Shown here piece after piece: positions 1 through 4,360 of a DNA stretch of 5,243 nt. This DNA comes from PALSA-1006 sp037140475. GTDB lineage: Bacteria; Pseudomonadota; Gammaproteobacteria; Burkholderiales; Gallionellaceae. The stretch covers positions 1-5,243 of the forward strand of contig JBAXEJ010000113.1 of NCBI GenBank assembly GCA_037140475.1, in the 5' to 3' direction. The position numbers and the translations under genes were made by a program. Positions within the stretch are counted from its first letter, which is position 1. Every line of letters begins with the position of its first letter. The notes beneath the pieces were generated by a model. It saw only the letters and a program-made list of their open reading frames with translations. It was not told the DNA's origin and did not search any database.

Positions 1-1057
1 TGCTTATGCGCGCATTGACGTGATGAACCATGCCCGCCCAGTCGTCTTTGCCGAAGCCGTTGATGAAGGCACGGCGCGCCTCGATGTAATCCGGCTGCAA
101 GGCATCTCGCCCCAGCGCGGCCAAGTAGGTATCAAAATATTCTGTCATCAAAATATTATTTTCACCTAAGGTGTCTTTCCATCCGATAGCGGCATCTGCA
201 CCCAGCATGATGTGTCGCTGTGCATGCCATGCGTAAAAAGCCAGTTCGCGCGGGGGCAATTTAATTGCGATGCCGCCGCACACGACTTGTTTTTGCGAGA
301 AGTCGATCAACAAGCTGTTGTCGGGAAGGCTGTCCTGCACGGCTTGCACGGCATCGGTATAGCTGGCTTTCCCCTCCAGTAAGGCTGCGGGCAAACCATC
401 GCGCAGCCGGACGAAGGGAATTTCTGCCAGCCAAATATTTGCATCACTGGTAGATACCGGACGTTCATCCACATGCGCACCAACCATGCTACGTGCAAAC
501 AGTGTTTGTGCTGTTGGTGGTTTGTAAAAAAATTCGCGATGCCCTTCAAACTCTGGCGACACTAAAACATGCGAGAGCCTGTCTTGTTCACGCCCGTAGA
601 GTGACATGCCGTAGCCCAGATAGAAGCCCATTGTTTTTCGACCACCCGCTAGGCAAGCATGAATAGCTGAGTCTCTATCGCTGGTAAAACTTCGTAGCCA
701 TGCGACGATTTGGTCGGCGGCATATTCGTTGTCTTGGGGGGACACAATGTCATGCAATGATTTACCAGAAAAATCTGTTAGGACTTTGACGTTTTGAGGA
801 GGGAAGCTAATTCTGCCAGTCAAACCATAATCACGACAGAACGCGTGAAACTTGCCGTTCTTTTCATCCAGAAGTTGCAATCGGATGCGATGCGCGCCCT
901 CAGAAGTAGTGACAACATGAACCTCTGTCGGCACGAACGGAGTCGCCGATTGGCTCAAGGCATAGAGCGTTTCAGTGAGAATCTGCGGTGTAGTTCCAGC
1001 AACGGCCAGTAAAACTCTGCGGGAATATTCGTGAGGCAAACTTTGCTCTAACTGCAA
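1..1057 (-). CDS. CRISPR-associated NE0113-family ring nuclease (Csm6-type), 3' end beyond window
   Basis: My translation of the reverse strand gives one unbroken frame of 352 codons that leaves the window at its left edge. The N-terminus carries a CARF-like Rossmann start, VLLAVAGTTPQILTETLY (residues 15-32), then LAGGRKTMGFYLGYGMS (136-152), both of which I recognise as hallmarks of the Cas_NE0113 family (TIGR02584/PF09623, now called CRISPR ring nuclease Csm6). Known role of the family: accessory to type III CRISPR, where such domains bind or degrade cyclic oligoadenylate. Residues 249-282 (LLIDFSQKQVVCGGIAIKLP, then PRELAFYAWHAQRH) resemble the start of a winged-helix domain, so a CARF plus wHTH layout is my inference. 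I see no convincing HEPN RNase motif in the visible part. The start is TTG at 1057: GGGAG lies 6 nt upstream, a stop lies four codons above that, and no in-frame ATG is available before the CARF fold. The gene lies 80 bp after the lipoprotein gene. Catalytic activity here is not proven. Confidence 0.9.
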   Translation of the reverse strand, partial: MQLEQSLPHEYSRRVLLAVAGTTPQILTETLYALSQSATPFVPTEVHVVTTSEGAHRIRLQLLDEKNGKFHAFCRDYGLTGRISFPPQNVKVLTDFSGKSLHDIVSPQDNEYAADQIVAWLRSFTSDRDSAIHACLAGGRKTMGFYLGYGMSLYGREQDRLSHVLVSPEFEGHREFFYKPPTAQTLFARSMVGAHVDERPVSTSDANIWLAEIPFVRLRDGLPAALLEGKASYTDAVQAVQDSLPDNSLLIDFSQKQVVCGGIAIKLPPRELAFYAWHAQRHIMLGADAAIGWKDTLGENNILMTEYFDTYLAALGRDALQPDYIEARRAFINGFGKDDWAGMVHHVNARIS

Positions 1058-1068
1058 AACATACTCCC
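1055..1068 (-). promoter_or_regulatory. Shine-Dalgarno and TTG start of the ring-nuclease gene
   Basis: GGGAG (1068-1064) stands 6 nt before TTG (1057-1055). It decides the unusual start. The nearby ATG at 1062 is in another frame and meets a stop after four codons, and the ATG at 1070 is also out of frame. Confidence 0.7.
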
Positions 1069-1082
1069 ATTATTTTTGTTAT

Positions 1083-1120
1083 CTGGGCGAACTTTAGATT
1101 GCCGCCCAGCCTTTCGTCAA
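1083..1120 (-). promoter_or_regulatory. Possible ring-nuclease promoter with overlapping inverted repeat
   Basis: On the minus strand TTGACG (1120-1115) is followed after 18 bp by TAAAGT (1096-1091), a moderate sigma70-type pair. A perfect 7-bp inverted repeat, CTGGGCG at 1083-1089 and CGCCCAG at 1103-1109, encloses the proposed -10. The repeat could be an operator or an mRNA hairpin after the lipoprotein gene. It lacks a following T-run, so I do not call it an intrinsic terminator. If the promoter is real, the ring nuclease can be expressed independently of the genes upstream. Confidence 0.35.
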
Positions 1121-1137
1121 CCAACGAATGCACTCAA

Positions 1138-1446
1138 CTACTTTTGTGCTGGTTTTTCCTCAGCTTTGATTCTTTGTTTTGTGAATACGCATAAAACTCC
1201 ACCGTTGTTTTGAACCACCGGATGGTTAAAGTCGCAGAACACTGATGCGGCATACAAAGGTAACTGTTCATTACCCCAGCTGTTTGGGGTGAACAACGCG
1301 AGCTGGCCTTCTGCACACGTCGCACTACCTATTTGACTGAACATACAGGTTTCTTTTTGGTTGATCGGTGTTTTGGCATCTTCTTTACCAAGACAGCCAG
1401 TGAGTGCGAGTGTTGCAATTACGGTTGCTGCGATTACTTTTTTCAT
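1138..1446 (-). CDS. Small outer-membrane-type lipoprotein, unknown function
   Basis: The product has 102 residues. It starts MKK, has a hydrophobic h-region, and carries a lipobox LTGC at residues 15-18, so Cys18 should be lipidated after signal peptidase II cleavage. Leu19 at the +2 position argues for outer-membrane sorting rather than inner-membrane retention. The mature part has four further cysteines (34, 44, 71, 86), enough for two disulfides in the periplasm, and ends in a charged tail (KAEEKPAQK). An AGGGAAG ribosome site lies about 5 nt before the ATG. The gene follows the Asp/Ser-rich protein gene after a 30-bp gap, which suggests one operon under the palindrome promoter near 2010. 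The ring nuclease begins 80 bp downstream. I do not recognise the mature domain. Lipoprotein assignment is secure; function is not. Confidence 0.85.
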   Translation of the reverse strand: MKKVIAATVIATLALTGCLGKEDAKTPINQKETCMFSQIGSATCAEGQLALFTPNSWGNEQLPLYAASVFCDFNHPVVQNNGGVLCVFTKQRIKAEEKPAQK

Positions 1447-1476
1447 TTTTCTTCCCTAGTTAAGTTACAAAAACTG

Positions 1477-1968
1477 TTAGTCAAACGAAGAGCTACTTGA
1501 TGATGAGAACGAATCATCAAACATTGATGAACTACTGATCGATGATGAATCATCGAACGACGATGTGCAACCTATCGAATTATCAAAGATTGAATCGCAT
1601 GAGCTGAAATGATCGTGCGATGAATCTGTGCCATAGGCATTACCTTCAATATCAATACAACCAATCATCGGCAAGCCATTGGCAGGATTAATGGTGTGCT
1701 CGCAGATACTGGTAGAGTCTGTGAATGAACTATCTGTGCTAGAACTGCTCAAGAAAGAGTCACTCATAAAGGCGCTAGTTGCCGAGCTTGCAAACATTGA
1801 TGACGTGCTGGTGATGCCGTCATCACTAAATCGCCTTTGCCGCGCGAGATAATCGTCATCGTCATCGTCGTCATCAGTTATGTTTTTTGAGGTGCTGGCC
1901 GCAGAGCCTTTGGCGCCGAGCCAGCTAAACAGAATCCCTACGCCAAGCATTCCAAGTATCCATCCCAT
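1477..1968 (-). CDS. Membrane-anchored Asp/Ser-rich low-complexity protein, unknown function
   Basis: The product has 163 residues. Residues 2-18 form a Gly-rich hydrophobic segment with no charged residue, probably an uncleaved membrane anchor. An unbroken run of eight aspartates follows (32-39), then a short basic patch (RQRR, 43-46) and a Ser-rich tail: 39 of residues 51-163 are serine by my count. Inside the tail is an ordered-looking island, INPANGLPMIG (93-103) followed by DIEGNAYGTD. I believe similar NPxxGLPMxG phrases occur in other small uncharacterised proteobacterial proteins, but I cannot check this. Cysteines lie at 89, 104, 124 and 134. The ATG at 1968 has AAGGA 6 nt upstream. 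The gene sits about 32 nt behind a promoter with the shared palindrome, and the lipoprotein gene follows after 30 bp. Side of the membrane and role are unknown. Confidence 0.75.
   Translation of the reverse strand: MGWILGMLGVGILFSWLGAKGSAASTSKNITDDDDDDDDYLARQRRFSDDGITSTSSMFASSATSAFMSDSFLSSSSTDSSFTDSTSICEHTINPANGLPMIGCIDIEGNAYGTDSSHDHFSSCDSIFDNSIGCTSSFDDSSSISSSSMFDDSFSSSSSSSFD
1852..1875 (-). repeat. Trinucleotide run encoding eight aspartates
   Basis: Eight successive GAC/GAT codons form a GAY microsatellite inside the Asp/Ser-rich gene. Slippage in units of three would change the number of aspartates without breaking the frame, so length variation between strains is plausible. Confidence 0.8.
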
Positions 1969-2006
1969 GATGCATCCTTTCTATGAAGCCAATTGGCAAC
2001 GGTTAC

Positions 2007-2012
2007 ATTGTA
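2007..2012 (-). promoter_or_regulatory. -10 element of the Asp/Ser-rich protein - lipoprotein operon
   Basis: TACAAT on the minus strand matches the sigma70 -10 consensus at five of six positions. A start near 2000 would give a leader of about 32 nt. No -35 hexamer is visible 16-18 bp upstream; that space runs up to the palindrome at 2038-2051. This is the same arrangement, with the same spacing, as at the two zinc-ribbon promoters. Confidence 0.6.
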
Positions 2013-2037
2013 GAGGGCTACTAAGAAAAATTGTCTT

Positions 2038-2051
2038 TCACAAGCTTGCGA
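2038..2051. promoter_or_regulatory. Operator-like palindrome, copy 3 (one mismatch)
   Basis: TCACAAGCTTGCGA differs by one base from the perfect 14-bp palindrome found upstream of both zinc-ribbon genes. Its centre is 37.5 bp from the downstream edge of the -10 at 2007-2012, identical to the other two sites. It lies just after the stop of the coiled-coil gene. Read as minus-strand RNA it could form a weak hairpin followed by AAUUUUU, so it may also help end the upstream transcript. Confidence 0.65.
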
Positions 2052-2057
2052 CTTTCT

Positions 2058-2423
2058 TTAGATTTTTGATAGTGCGACATTGCTTCTATAGAGTTGATGT
2101 ACTGTTTGAATAAACACCTCAGCTCTTTCTCGAATATGCAAATAATCATGTAGCAGCGGATCATCTTCATTTAGTGCGTTGATGTCTAATTCGGCGGCTT
2201 TTTTTGCGATTGCTAGTTGCTGCTCTTTAATTTGTGCGACCTGTTCGGTGATTGACTTGTAGGTATTGAAATCGACAAAGTTGCTCAGCGCCAAAATCTC
2301 AAACTCCAATATATCCACGTCGCCTCGATCCGCCTTGCTAAACAGTCCCGCAATATACATGGCCAAATTAACTACTTTTGAAAACGCCCAAGTAAATGTT
2401 CGGGCAGTGCGTGTTGTTTCCAT
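2058..2423 (-). CDS. Small helical/coiled-coil protein, unknown function
   Basis: The product has 121 residues starting METTRTARTF. I choose the ATG at 2423 because a full GGAGGT Shine-Dalgarno stands 6 nt before it. An in-frame TTG ten codons upstream lies inside a strong hairpin and would be a poor start. Residues 11-30 are moderately hydrophobic and mostly helical (TWAFSKVVNLAMYIAGLF), perhaps membrane-associated. Residues about 57-80 (SITEQVAQIKEQQLAIAKKA) look like a short coiled coil. The C-terminal part is a mixed-charge helix with no motif known to me. The gene follows the second zinc-ribbon gene after 51 bp and has no promoter that I can see, so it is probably cotranscribed with it and under the same palindrome. 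I do not recognise the family. Confidence 0.75.
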   Translation of the reverse strand: METTRTARTFTWAFSKVVNLAMYIAGLFSKADRGDVDILEFEILALSNFVDFNTYKSITEQVAQIKEQQLAIAKKAAELDINALNEDDPLLHDYLHIRERAEVFIQTVHQLYRSNVALSKI

Positions 2424-2441
2424 TTTGATACCTCCGTCTAG

Positions 2442-2464
2442 TCTCTCCCCCAAAGGGGGAGAGA
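2442..2464 (-). other. Intergenic hairpin between zinc-ribbon copy 1 and coiled-coil gene
   Basis: A perfect 10-bp stem (TCTCTCCCCC / GGGGGAGAGA) with a 3-nt loop starts about 10 nt after the stop of the zinc-ribbon gene. There is no T-run in the transcribed direction, so it is more likely an mRNA stability or processing element that adjusts expression within the operon than an intrinsic terminator. A related weaker hairpin follows the other zinc-ribbon copy. Confidence 0.6.
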
Positions 2465-2474
2465 ACGTTATTTG

Positions 2475-2831
2475 TTACTGCGCTAATTTATCTTTTGATT
2501 GATTCTCAAGTTGTTTTTCAAAAGCTTTTTTACGCTGCCAAGGCTGAATGATTTTATCGAACACATCACCTAGTGTTTTTTTATGTCTGAATGGATCATC
2601 TTCGGTCACCCTAAGCCACTTACCTAATGTCTTTTGGATACAGGTTTGGCAGAAGTCACCCTCGATTAAATTACCATCGCCAAATACACTGCCCCAGCCT
2701 CCTCGGGTTGCGATGCTAAATTTTTCTTGATATTCACTATCAATATGACCTTCGTCCATGACAAGACCGCAACGGTCGCAAGTGCAAACGCTGATATTTT
2801 TCACAACGGTGACGGTTTTTGATTTCAACAT
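2475..2831 (-). CDS. Zinc-ribbon-like small protein, paralogue 1
   Basis: The product has 118 residues. Two CxxC pairs, C18-x2-C21 (within VCTCDRCG) and C61-x2-C64 (within GDFCQTCIQ), about 40 residues apart, look like a treble-clef or zinc-ribbon metal site; C16 is an additional cysteine. Between them lies a conserved core, YQEKFSIATR (34-43) then SVFGDGNLIEGDF (48-60). GKWLRVTEDDP (70-80) follows, then a highly charged helical tail. Over the first 80 residues it matches the neighbouring paralogue at 61 positions (hand alignment); the tails differ. The ATG at 2831 has AAAGGAAA upstream, and the same start is preserved in the paralogue. It has its own palindrome promoter and structured leader, and probably carries the coiled-coil gene behind it. 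I recall similar small uncharacterised proteins in Proteobacteria but know no function. DNA, RNA or protein binding are all possible. Confidence 0.8.
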   Translation of the reverse strand: MLKSKTVTVVKNISVCTCDRCGLVMDEGHIDSEYQEKFSIATRGGWGSVFGDGNLIEGDFCQTCIQKTLGKWLRVTEDDPFRHKKTLGDVFDKIIQPWQRKKAFEKQLENQSKDKLAQ

Positions 2832-2834
2832 GAT

Positions 2835-2924
2835 GTTTCCTTTCTCTCTGTTTGAAGTAACGCTCGCGCTAGGCGCACGAGTGGCGTACCTGAACTAACA
2901 GGTTTTTGGCCAGGGGAAAGGAAC
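2835..2924 (-). promoter_or_regulatory. Structured 5' leader of zinc-ribbon paralogue 1, may mask its ribosome site
   Basis: From the predicted transcription start near 2925, the first nucleotides (UUCCUUUC, 2923-2916) can pair over 8 bp with GAAAGGAA (2844-2837), which is the Shine-Dalgarno region. The enclosed RNA holds two hairpins: ACCUG/CAGGU (2888-2903) and CUCGUGC/GCGCGAG (2863-2881), the latter with one G-U pair. Together this would be a three-way junction that hides the ribosome site. It matches no riboswitch class known to me. Conserved in the paralogue, but the pairing is predicted by eye only. Confidence 0.5.
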
Positions 2925-2931
2925 GGAGTGA

Positions 2932-2937
2932 ATTATA
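2932..2937 (-). promoter_or_regulatory. -10 element of zinc-ribbon paralogue 1
   Basis: Perfect TATAAT on the minus strand. The expected start is near 2925, giving a leader of about 94 nt. No -35 match is seen at 16-18 bp spacing. The palindrome at 2963-2976 takes the place where an activator touching the -35 region would sit. Confidence 0.75.
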
Positions 2938-2962
2938 AGCAGTTCATATTTTTATGTATTAC

Positions 2963-2976
2963 TCACAAGCTTGTGA
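2963..2976. promoter_or_regulatory. Operator-like palindrome, copy 1
   Basis: TCACAAGCTTGTGA is a perfect 14-bp palindrome. Its centre is 37.5 bp from the downstream edge of the TATAAT, or about -44.5 from the predicted start. It is identical to the core of the site at 3515-3536, although the DNA on either side has diverged. Confidence 0.75.
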
Positions 2977-3000
2977 TGACACTAATTTTTTATGCCGCCA

Positions 3001-3019
3001 CCTCCCCTGAAGGAGAGAA
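3001..3019 (-). other. Weak hairpin after zinc-ribbon paralogue 2
   Basis: On the minus strand CUCUCC and GGGGAG can pair around a UUCA loop with one G-U pair, extended by two wobble pairs. It starts about 20 nt after the stop at 3040. No T-run follows, so it is not a canonical intrinsic terminator. It sits where the stronger 2442-2464 hairpin sits after the other copy. Confidence 0.35.
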
Positions 3020-3039
3020 GATGATATTGATTGATACAC

Positions 3040-3387
3040 TCAAATATCTTTTGTTTGATTCTTAAGCTTTCTTTCATTCTCAAGATGTCTTTGATATGGC
3101 TGCATGATTTTATCGAACATACTACTTAGTTTTTTATTAAAACCTGGTGGTGCATCCTCGGTCACTTTGAGCCACTTGCCTAATGTTTTTTGGATACAGA
3201 TTTGACAAAAGTCACCCTCCACTAAGTTACCATCGCCAAACACACTGGCATAGCCTACTCTGGTTGCGATGCTGAATTTTTCTTGATATTCCCAATCATC
3301 AGCATCTTGCTCCATCACCCGACCGCATCGGTCGCAAGTACAGACATTGATGATTTTTTCAACGGTGACAACTTTCGTTTTCAACAT
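3040..3387 (-). CDS. Zinc-ribbon-like small protein, paralogue 2
   Basis: The product has 115 residues starting MLKTKV. The frame is open to a GTG five codons further up, but that GTG overlaps the ribosome site. The ATG at 3387 is preceded by AAAGGGAA and aligns exactly with the paralogue's ATG. Metal-ligand candidates are C18-x2-C21 and C61-x2-C64, with C16 again extra. The core YQEKFSIATR (34-43) and SVFGDGNLVEGDF (48-60) is nearly unchanged from paralogue 1, whereas residues 23-32 and the charged tail after 80 differ most. This suggests that the fold and metal site are under selection while the tail is freer. The gene stands alone between its own palindrome promoter and the next promoter. 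It could be a regulator, a nucleic-acid-binding protein or a partner of the coiled-coil protein; nothing in the sequence decides this. Confidence 0.8.
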   Translation of the reverse strand: MLKTKVVTVEKIINVCTCDRCGRVMEQDADDWEYQEKFSIATRVGYASVFGDGNLVEGDFCQICIQKTLGKWLKVTEDAPPGFNKKLSSMFDKIMQPYQRHLENERKLKNQTKDI

Positions 3388-3390
3388 GAT

Positions 3391-3480
3391 GTTCCCTTTC
3401 ACTCTGTTTGAAGTAACGCTCGTGCAAGACGCACGAGTGGCGTACCTGAATTAACAGGTTTACGACTGGAGGAAAGGAAC
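3391..3480 (-). promoter_or_regulatory. Structured 5' leader of zinc-ribbon paralogue 2, may mask its ribosome site
   Basis: GUUCC-UUUC at the predicted 5' end (3480-3472) can pair with GAAA-G-GGAAC (3400-3391) over nine pairs with one bulged G, covering the Shine-Dalgarno region. Inside are hairpins ACCUG/CAGGU (3444-3459) and a perfect CUCGUGC/GCACGAG (3419-3437, 5-nt loop). In paralogue 1 the second hairpin has one base change that turns an A-U pair into G-U, keeping the stem on the minus strand. On the plus strand that change would give an A-C mismatch. Confidence 0.5.
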
Positions 3481-3487
3481 GGGGTGA

Positions 3488-3493
3488 ATTATA
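3488..3493 (-). promoter_or_regulatory. -10 element of zinc-ribbon paralogue 2
   Basis: Perfect TATAAT on the minus strand with a predicted start near 3481 and a leader of about 94 nt. No TTGACA-like hexamer is found 16-18 bp upstream (TCTGTA at 17 bp). The palindrome begins within the -35 region. Confidence 0.75.
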
Positions 3494-3514
3494 GGCAGTT
3501 AAAAATTGAATACA

Positions 3515-3536
3515 GACATCACAAGCTTGTGATGTC
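3515..3536. promoter_or_regulatory. Operator-like palindrome, copy 2 (22-bp perfect)
   Basis: This is the longest of the three sites: an 11-bp half-site, GACATCACAAG, and its exact complement form a 22-bp palindrome around the core TCACAAGCTTGTGA. Its centre lies 37.5 bp from the downstream edge of the TATAAT, as at the other two promoters. A position of about -44.5 is typical of activators that contact polymerase next to the -35 region, though repression cannot be excluded. The binding protein is not identified. Confidence 0.75.
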
Positions 3537-3664
3537 AGTGATCTTTTGCCCGCCAAGCTTGATGAAGGTATGTAAGGCCATGAGTGGATATATCAATAGT
3601 ACCTATGGGCCACAGACTGAGGCGAAGGATGAACCGCTGTGCAACTTAAACCAACTGGTAACGA
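3537..3664. other. Intergenic stretch with no supported gene
   Basis: This stretch lies between the antitoxin stop and the palindrome at 3515-3536. A plus-strand open frame crosses it, but it has no ribosome site and overlaps the promoter and leader of paralogue 2. I see no terminator with a T-run after the antitoxin. Confidence 0.5.
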
Positions 3665-3982
3665 TTATTGATTACCCAAGCTTTCGAAGTTGGAAATTTT
3701 GACGCTACCATCTGGAAATTTAGCCACGATCTCAAGCATTCCACCCATTGCCTCTATATGGCTGCGCAGGGTTGAAAGATACATGTCTGTTCTGTGCTCA
3801 AGCTTTGCGATTGATGGCTGCTGGACATTGAGAACTTTAGCCAATGTAGCTTGAGACAAACCCCTCGCTTGTCGCAATTCATTCAGCGGCATTTCAGCCA
3901 GCATCACTTTAGCTTTGGCTTCAGAGCGCTCAATAGATGCAGGAGTCATTTTATTGCGTAATTCAGCAAATTTCTTAGCCAT
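3665..3982 (-). CDS. higA: HigA-type antitoxin, XRE helix-turn-helix
   Basis: The product has 105 residues. Residues 33-66 form a typical HTH_3/XRE domain (ELRQARGLSQATLAKVLNV, then QQPSIAKLEHRTD), followed by STLRSHIEAMGGMLEIVAKF (70-89), a tail common in antitoxins paired with HigB/RelE toxins. Known role of the family: it binds and blocks the cognate toxin and represses the shared promoter through palindromic operators. Its ATG shares one base with the toxin stop (TAATG), so translation is probably coupled. A purine-rich AAGGAAGG lies about 10 nt upstream. The toxin-first order is that of higBA. The inverted repeats at 4345-4390 are its likely targets. Confidence 0.9.
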   Translation of the reverse strand: MAKKFAELRNKMTPASIERSEAKAKVMLAEMPLNELRQARGLSQATLAKVLNVQQPSIAKLEHRTDMYLSTLRSHIEAMGGMLEIVAKFPDGSVKISNFESLGNQ

Positions 3983-4344
3983 TATATTAATCCTTCCTTC
4001 TTCAATTCAGCCAAGTGGCTGTCATACAAGCCATCAGCAAGTGGCACATACTCTTCGTACCATCGGTTGTTACCTGTTTTGTCGCCGCCAATCAAAAGTA
4101 TTGCAGCTCTTCTTGGGTCAAAAGCGTAAAGCGTTCGATACGGCCTGCCTTCATGTTGCGTGCGCAACTCCCTCATATGGTCATGCTTTGAGGTTTCAAT
4201 TCCAGAACTATGAGGAAAACGTAAATTAGGGCCAACCGTTTCTAGTAATTGAACGGATGCATTGACGGACTCCTGCTCGGCTTCGGTCAATTGACCCCAC
4301 CAATCTTCAAACTCGTCTGTGTATTCAACTTCCCAATTACTCAT
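3982..4344 (-). CDS. higB: HigB/RelE-family toxin (Gp49-like)
   Basis: The product has 120 residues and matches what I know of the phage-derived Gp49-like/HigB family (PF05973). Visible features are MRELR (57-61), EGRPYRTLYAFDPRRAAILL (65-84), then IGGDKTGNNRWYEEYVPLAD (85-104) and a C-terminal helix LYDSHLAELKKEG. Known role of the family: ribosome-dependent mRNA cleavage, neutralised by HigA. The length is normal and the frame intact, so the module is probably functional. No Shine-Dalgarno precedes the ATG at 4344, and the -10 element TATATT ends only 6 nt before it, so the mRNA is probably leaderless. The pair lies between the integrase and the zinc-ribbon genes, consistent with a stabilisation module on a mobile or island region. 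Confidence 0.92.
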   Translation of the reverse strand: MSNWEVEYTDEFEDWWGQLTEAEQESVNASVQLLETVGPNLRFPHSSGIETSKHDHMRELRTQHEGRPYRTLYAFDPRRAAILLIGGDKTGNNRWYEEYVPLADGLYDSHLAELKKEGLI

Positions 4345-4360
4345 GCGCTAAATATAGCGC
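4345..4360. promoter_or_regulatory. Inverted repeat over the higBA -10 (probable HigA operator)
   Basis: GCGCTA-AATA-TAGCGC is a perfect 6-bp inverted repeat that contains the -10 TATATT (minus strand, 4356-4351) and ends at the toxin start codon. An antitoxin or toxin-antitoxin complex bound here would block polymerase. Confidence 0.6.

Larger units (their letters stand above)
2475..2976 (-). repeat. Tandem duplication unit, copy 1
   Basis: This unit runs from palindrome through promoter, leader and zinc-ribbon gene. It matches the unit at 3040-3536 in the same order and with the same internal spacing. The leaders from -10 to ATG differ at about 13 of roughly 107 positions by hand alignment, the first 80 codons at 19 amino acids, while the 25 bp between -10 and palindrome have largely diverged. 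The copies are separated by about 60 bp. Confidence 0.8.
3040..3536 (-). repeat. Tandem duplication unit, copy 2
   Basis: This is the upstream member of the pair described at 2475-2976: palindrome, TATAAT, leader, zinc-ribbon gene. Divergence at both DNA and protein level shows that the duplication is not recent, so both copies have been kept. Confidence 0.8.

Noticed and set aside
307..549. Minus-strand 80-residue open frame MKGIANFFTNHQ...
   Set aside because: It is a shifted frame inside the ring-nuclease gene, which is continuous and in frame from 1057 to the window edge.
794..1012. Plus-strand 72-residue open frame
   Set aside because: It is antisense to the conserved CARF-like start of the ring nuclease, with no supporting features.
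2451..2453. Upstream TTG start for the coiled-coil gene, adding ten residues
   Set aside because: It lies in the loop of the 2442-2464 hairpin without a ribosome site; GGAGGT is perfectly placed for the ATG at 2423.
3400..3402. Upstream GTG start for zinc-ribbon paralogue 2
   Set aside because: It overlaps the Shine-Dalgarno region, and the paralogue starts at the position matching the ATG at 3387.
3444..3459. ACCTG...CAGGT read as a lux-box for a quorum-sensing regulator
   Set aside because: The spacing between half-sites is 6 bp instead of the 10 of a lux box, and it lies inside the transcribed leader, where an RNA hairpin explains it better.
2835..3480. CRISPR array suggested by repeated near-identical stretches
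   Set aside because: There are only two copies, about 555 bp apart, and they are the leaders of duplicated genes. No short regular repeat-spacer pattern exists in the window.
3484..3702. Plus-strand 72-residue open frame
   Set aside because: It has no ribosome site and runs through the palindrome promoter of paralogue 2 and the end of the antitoxin gene.
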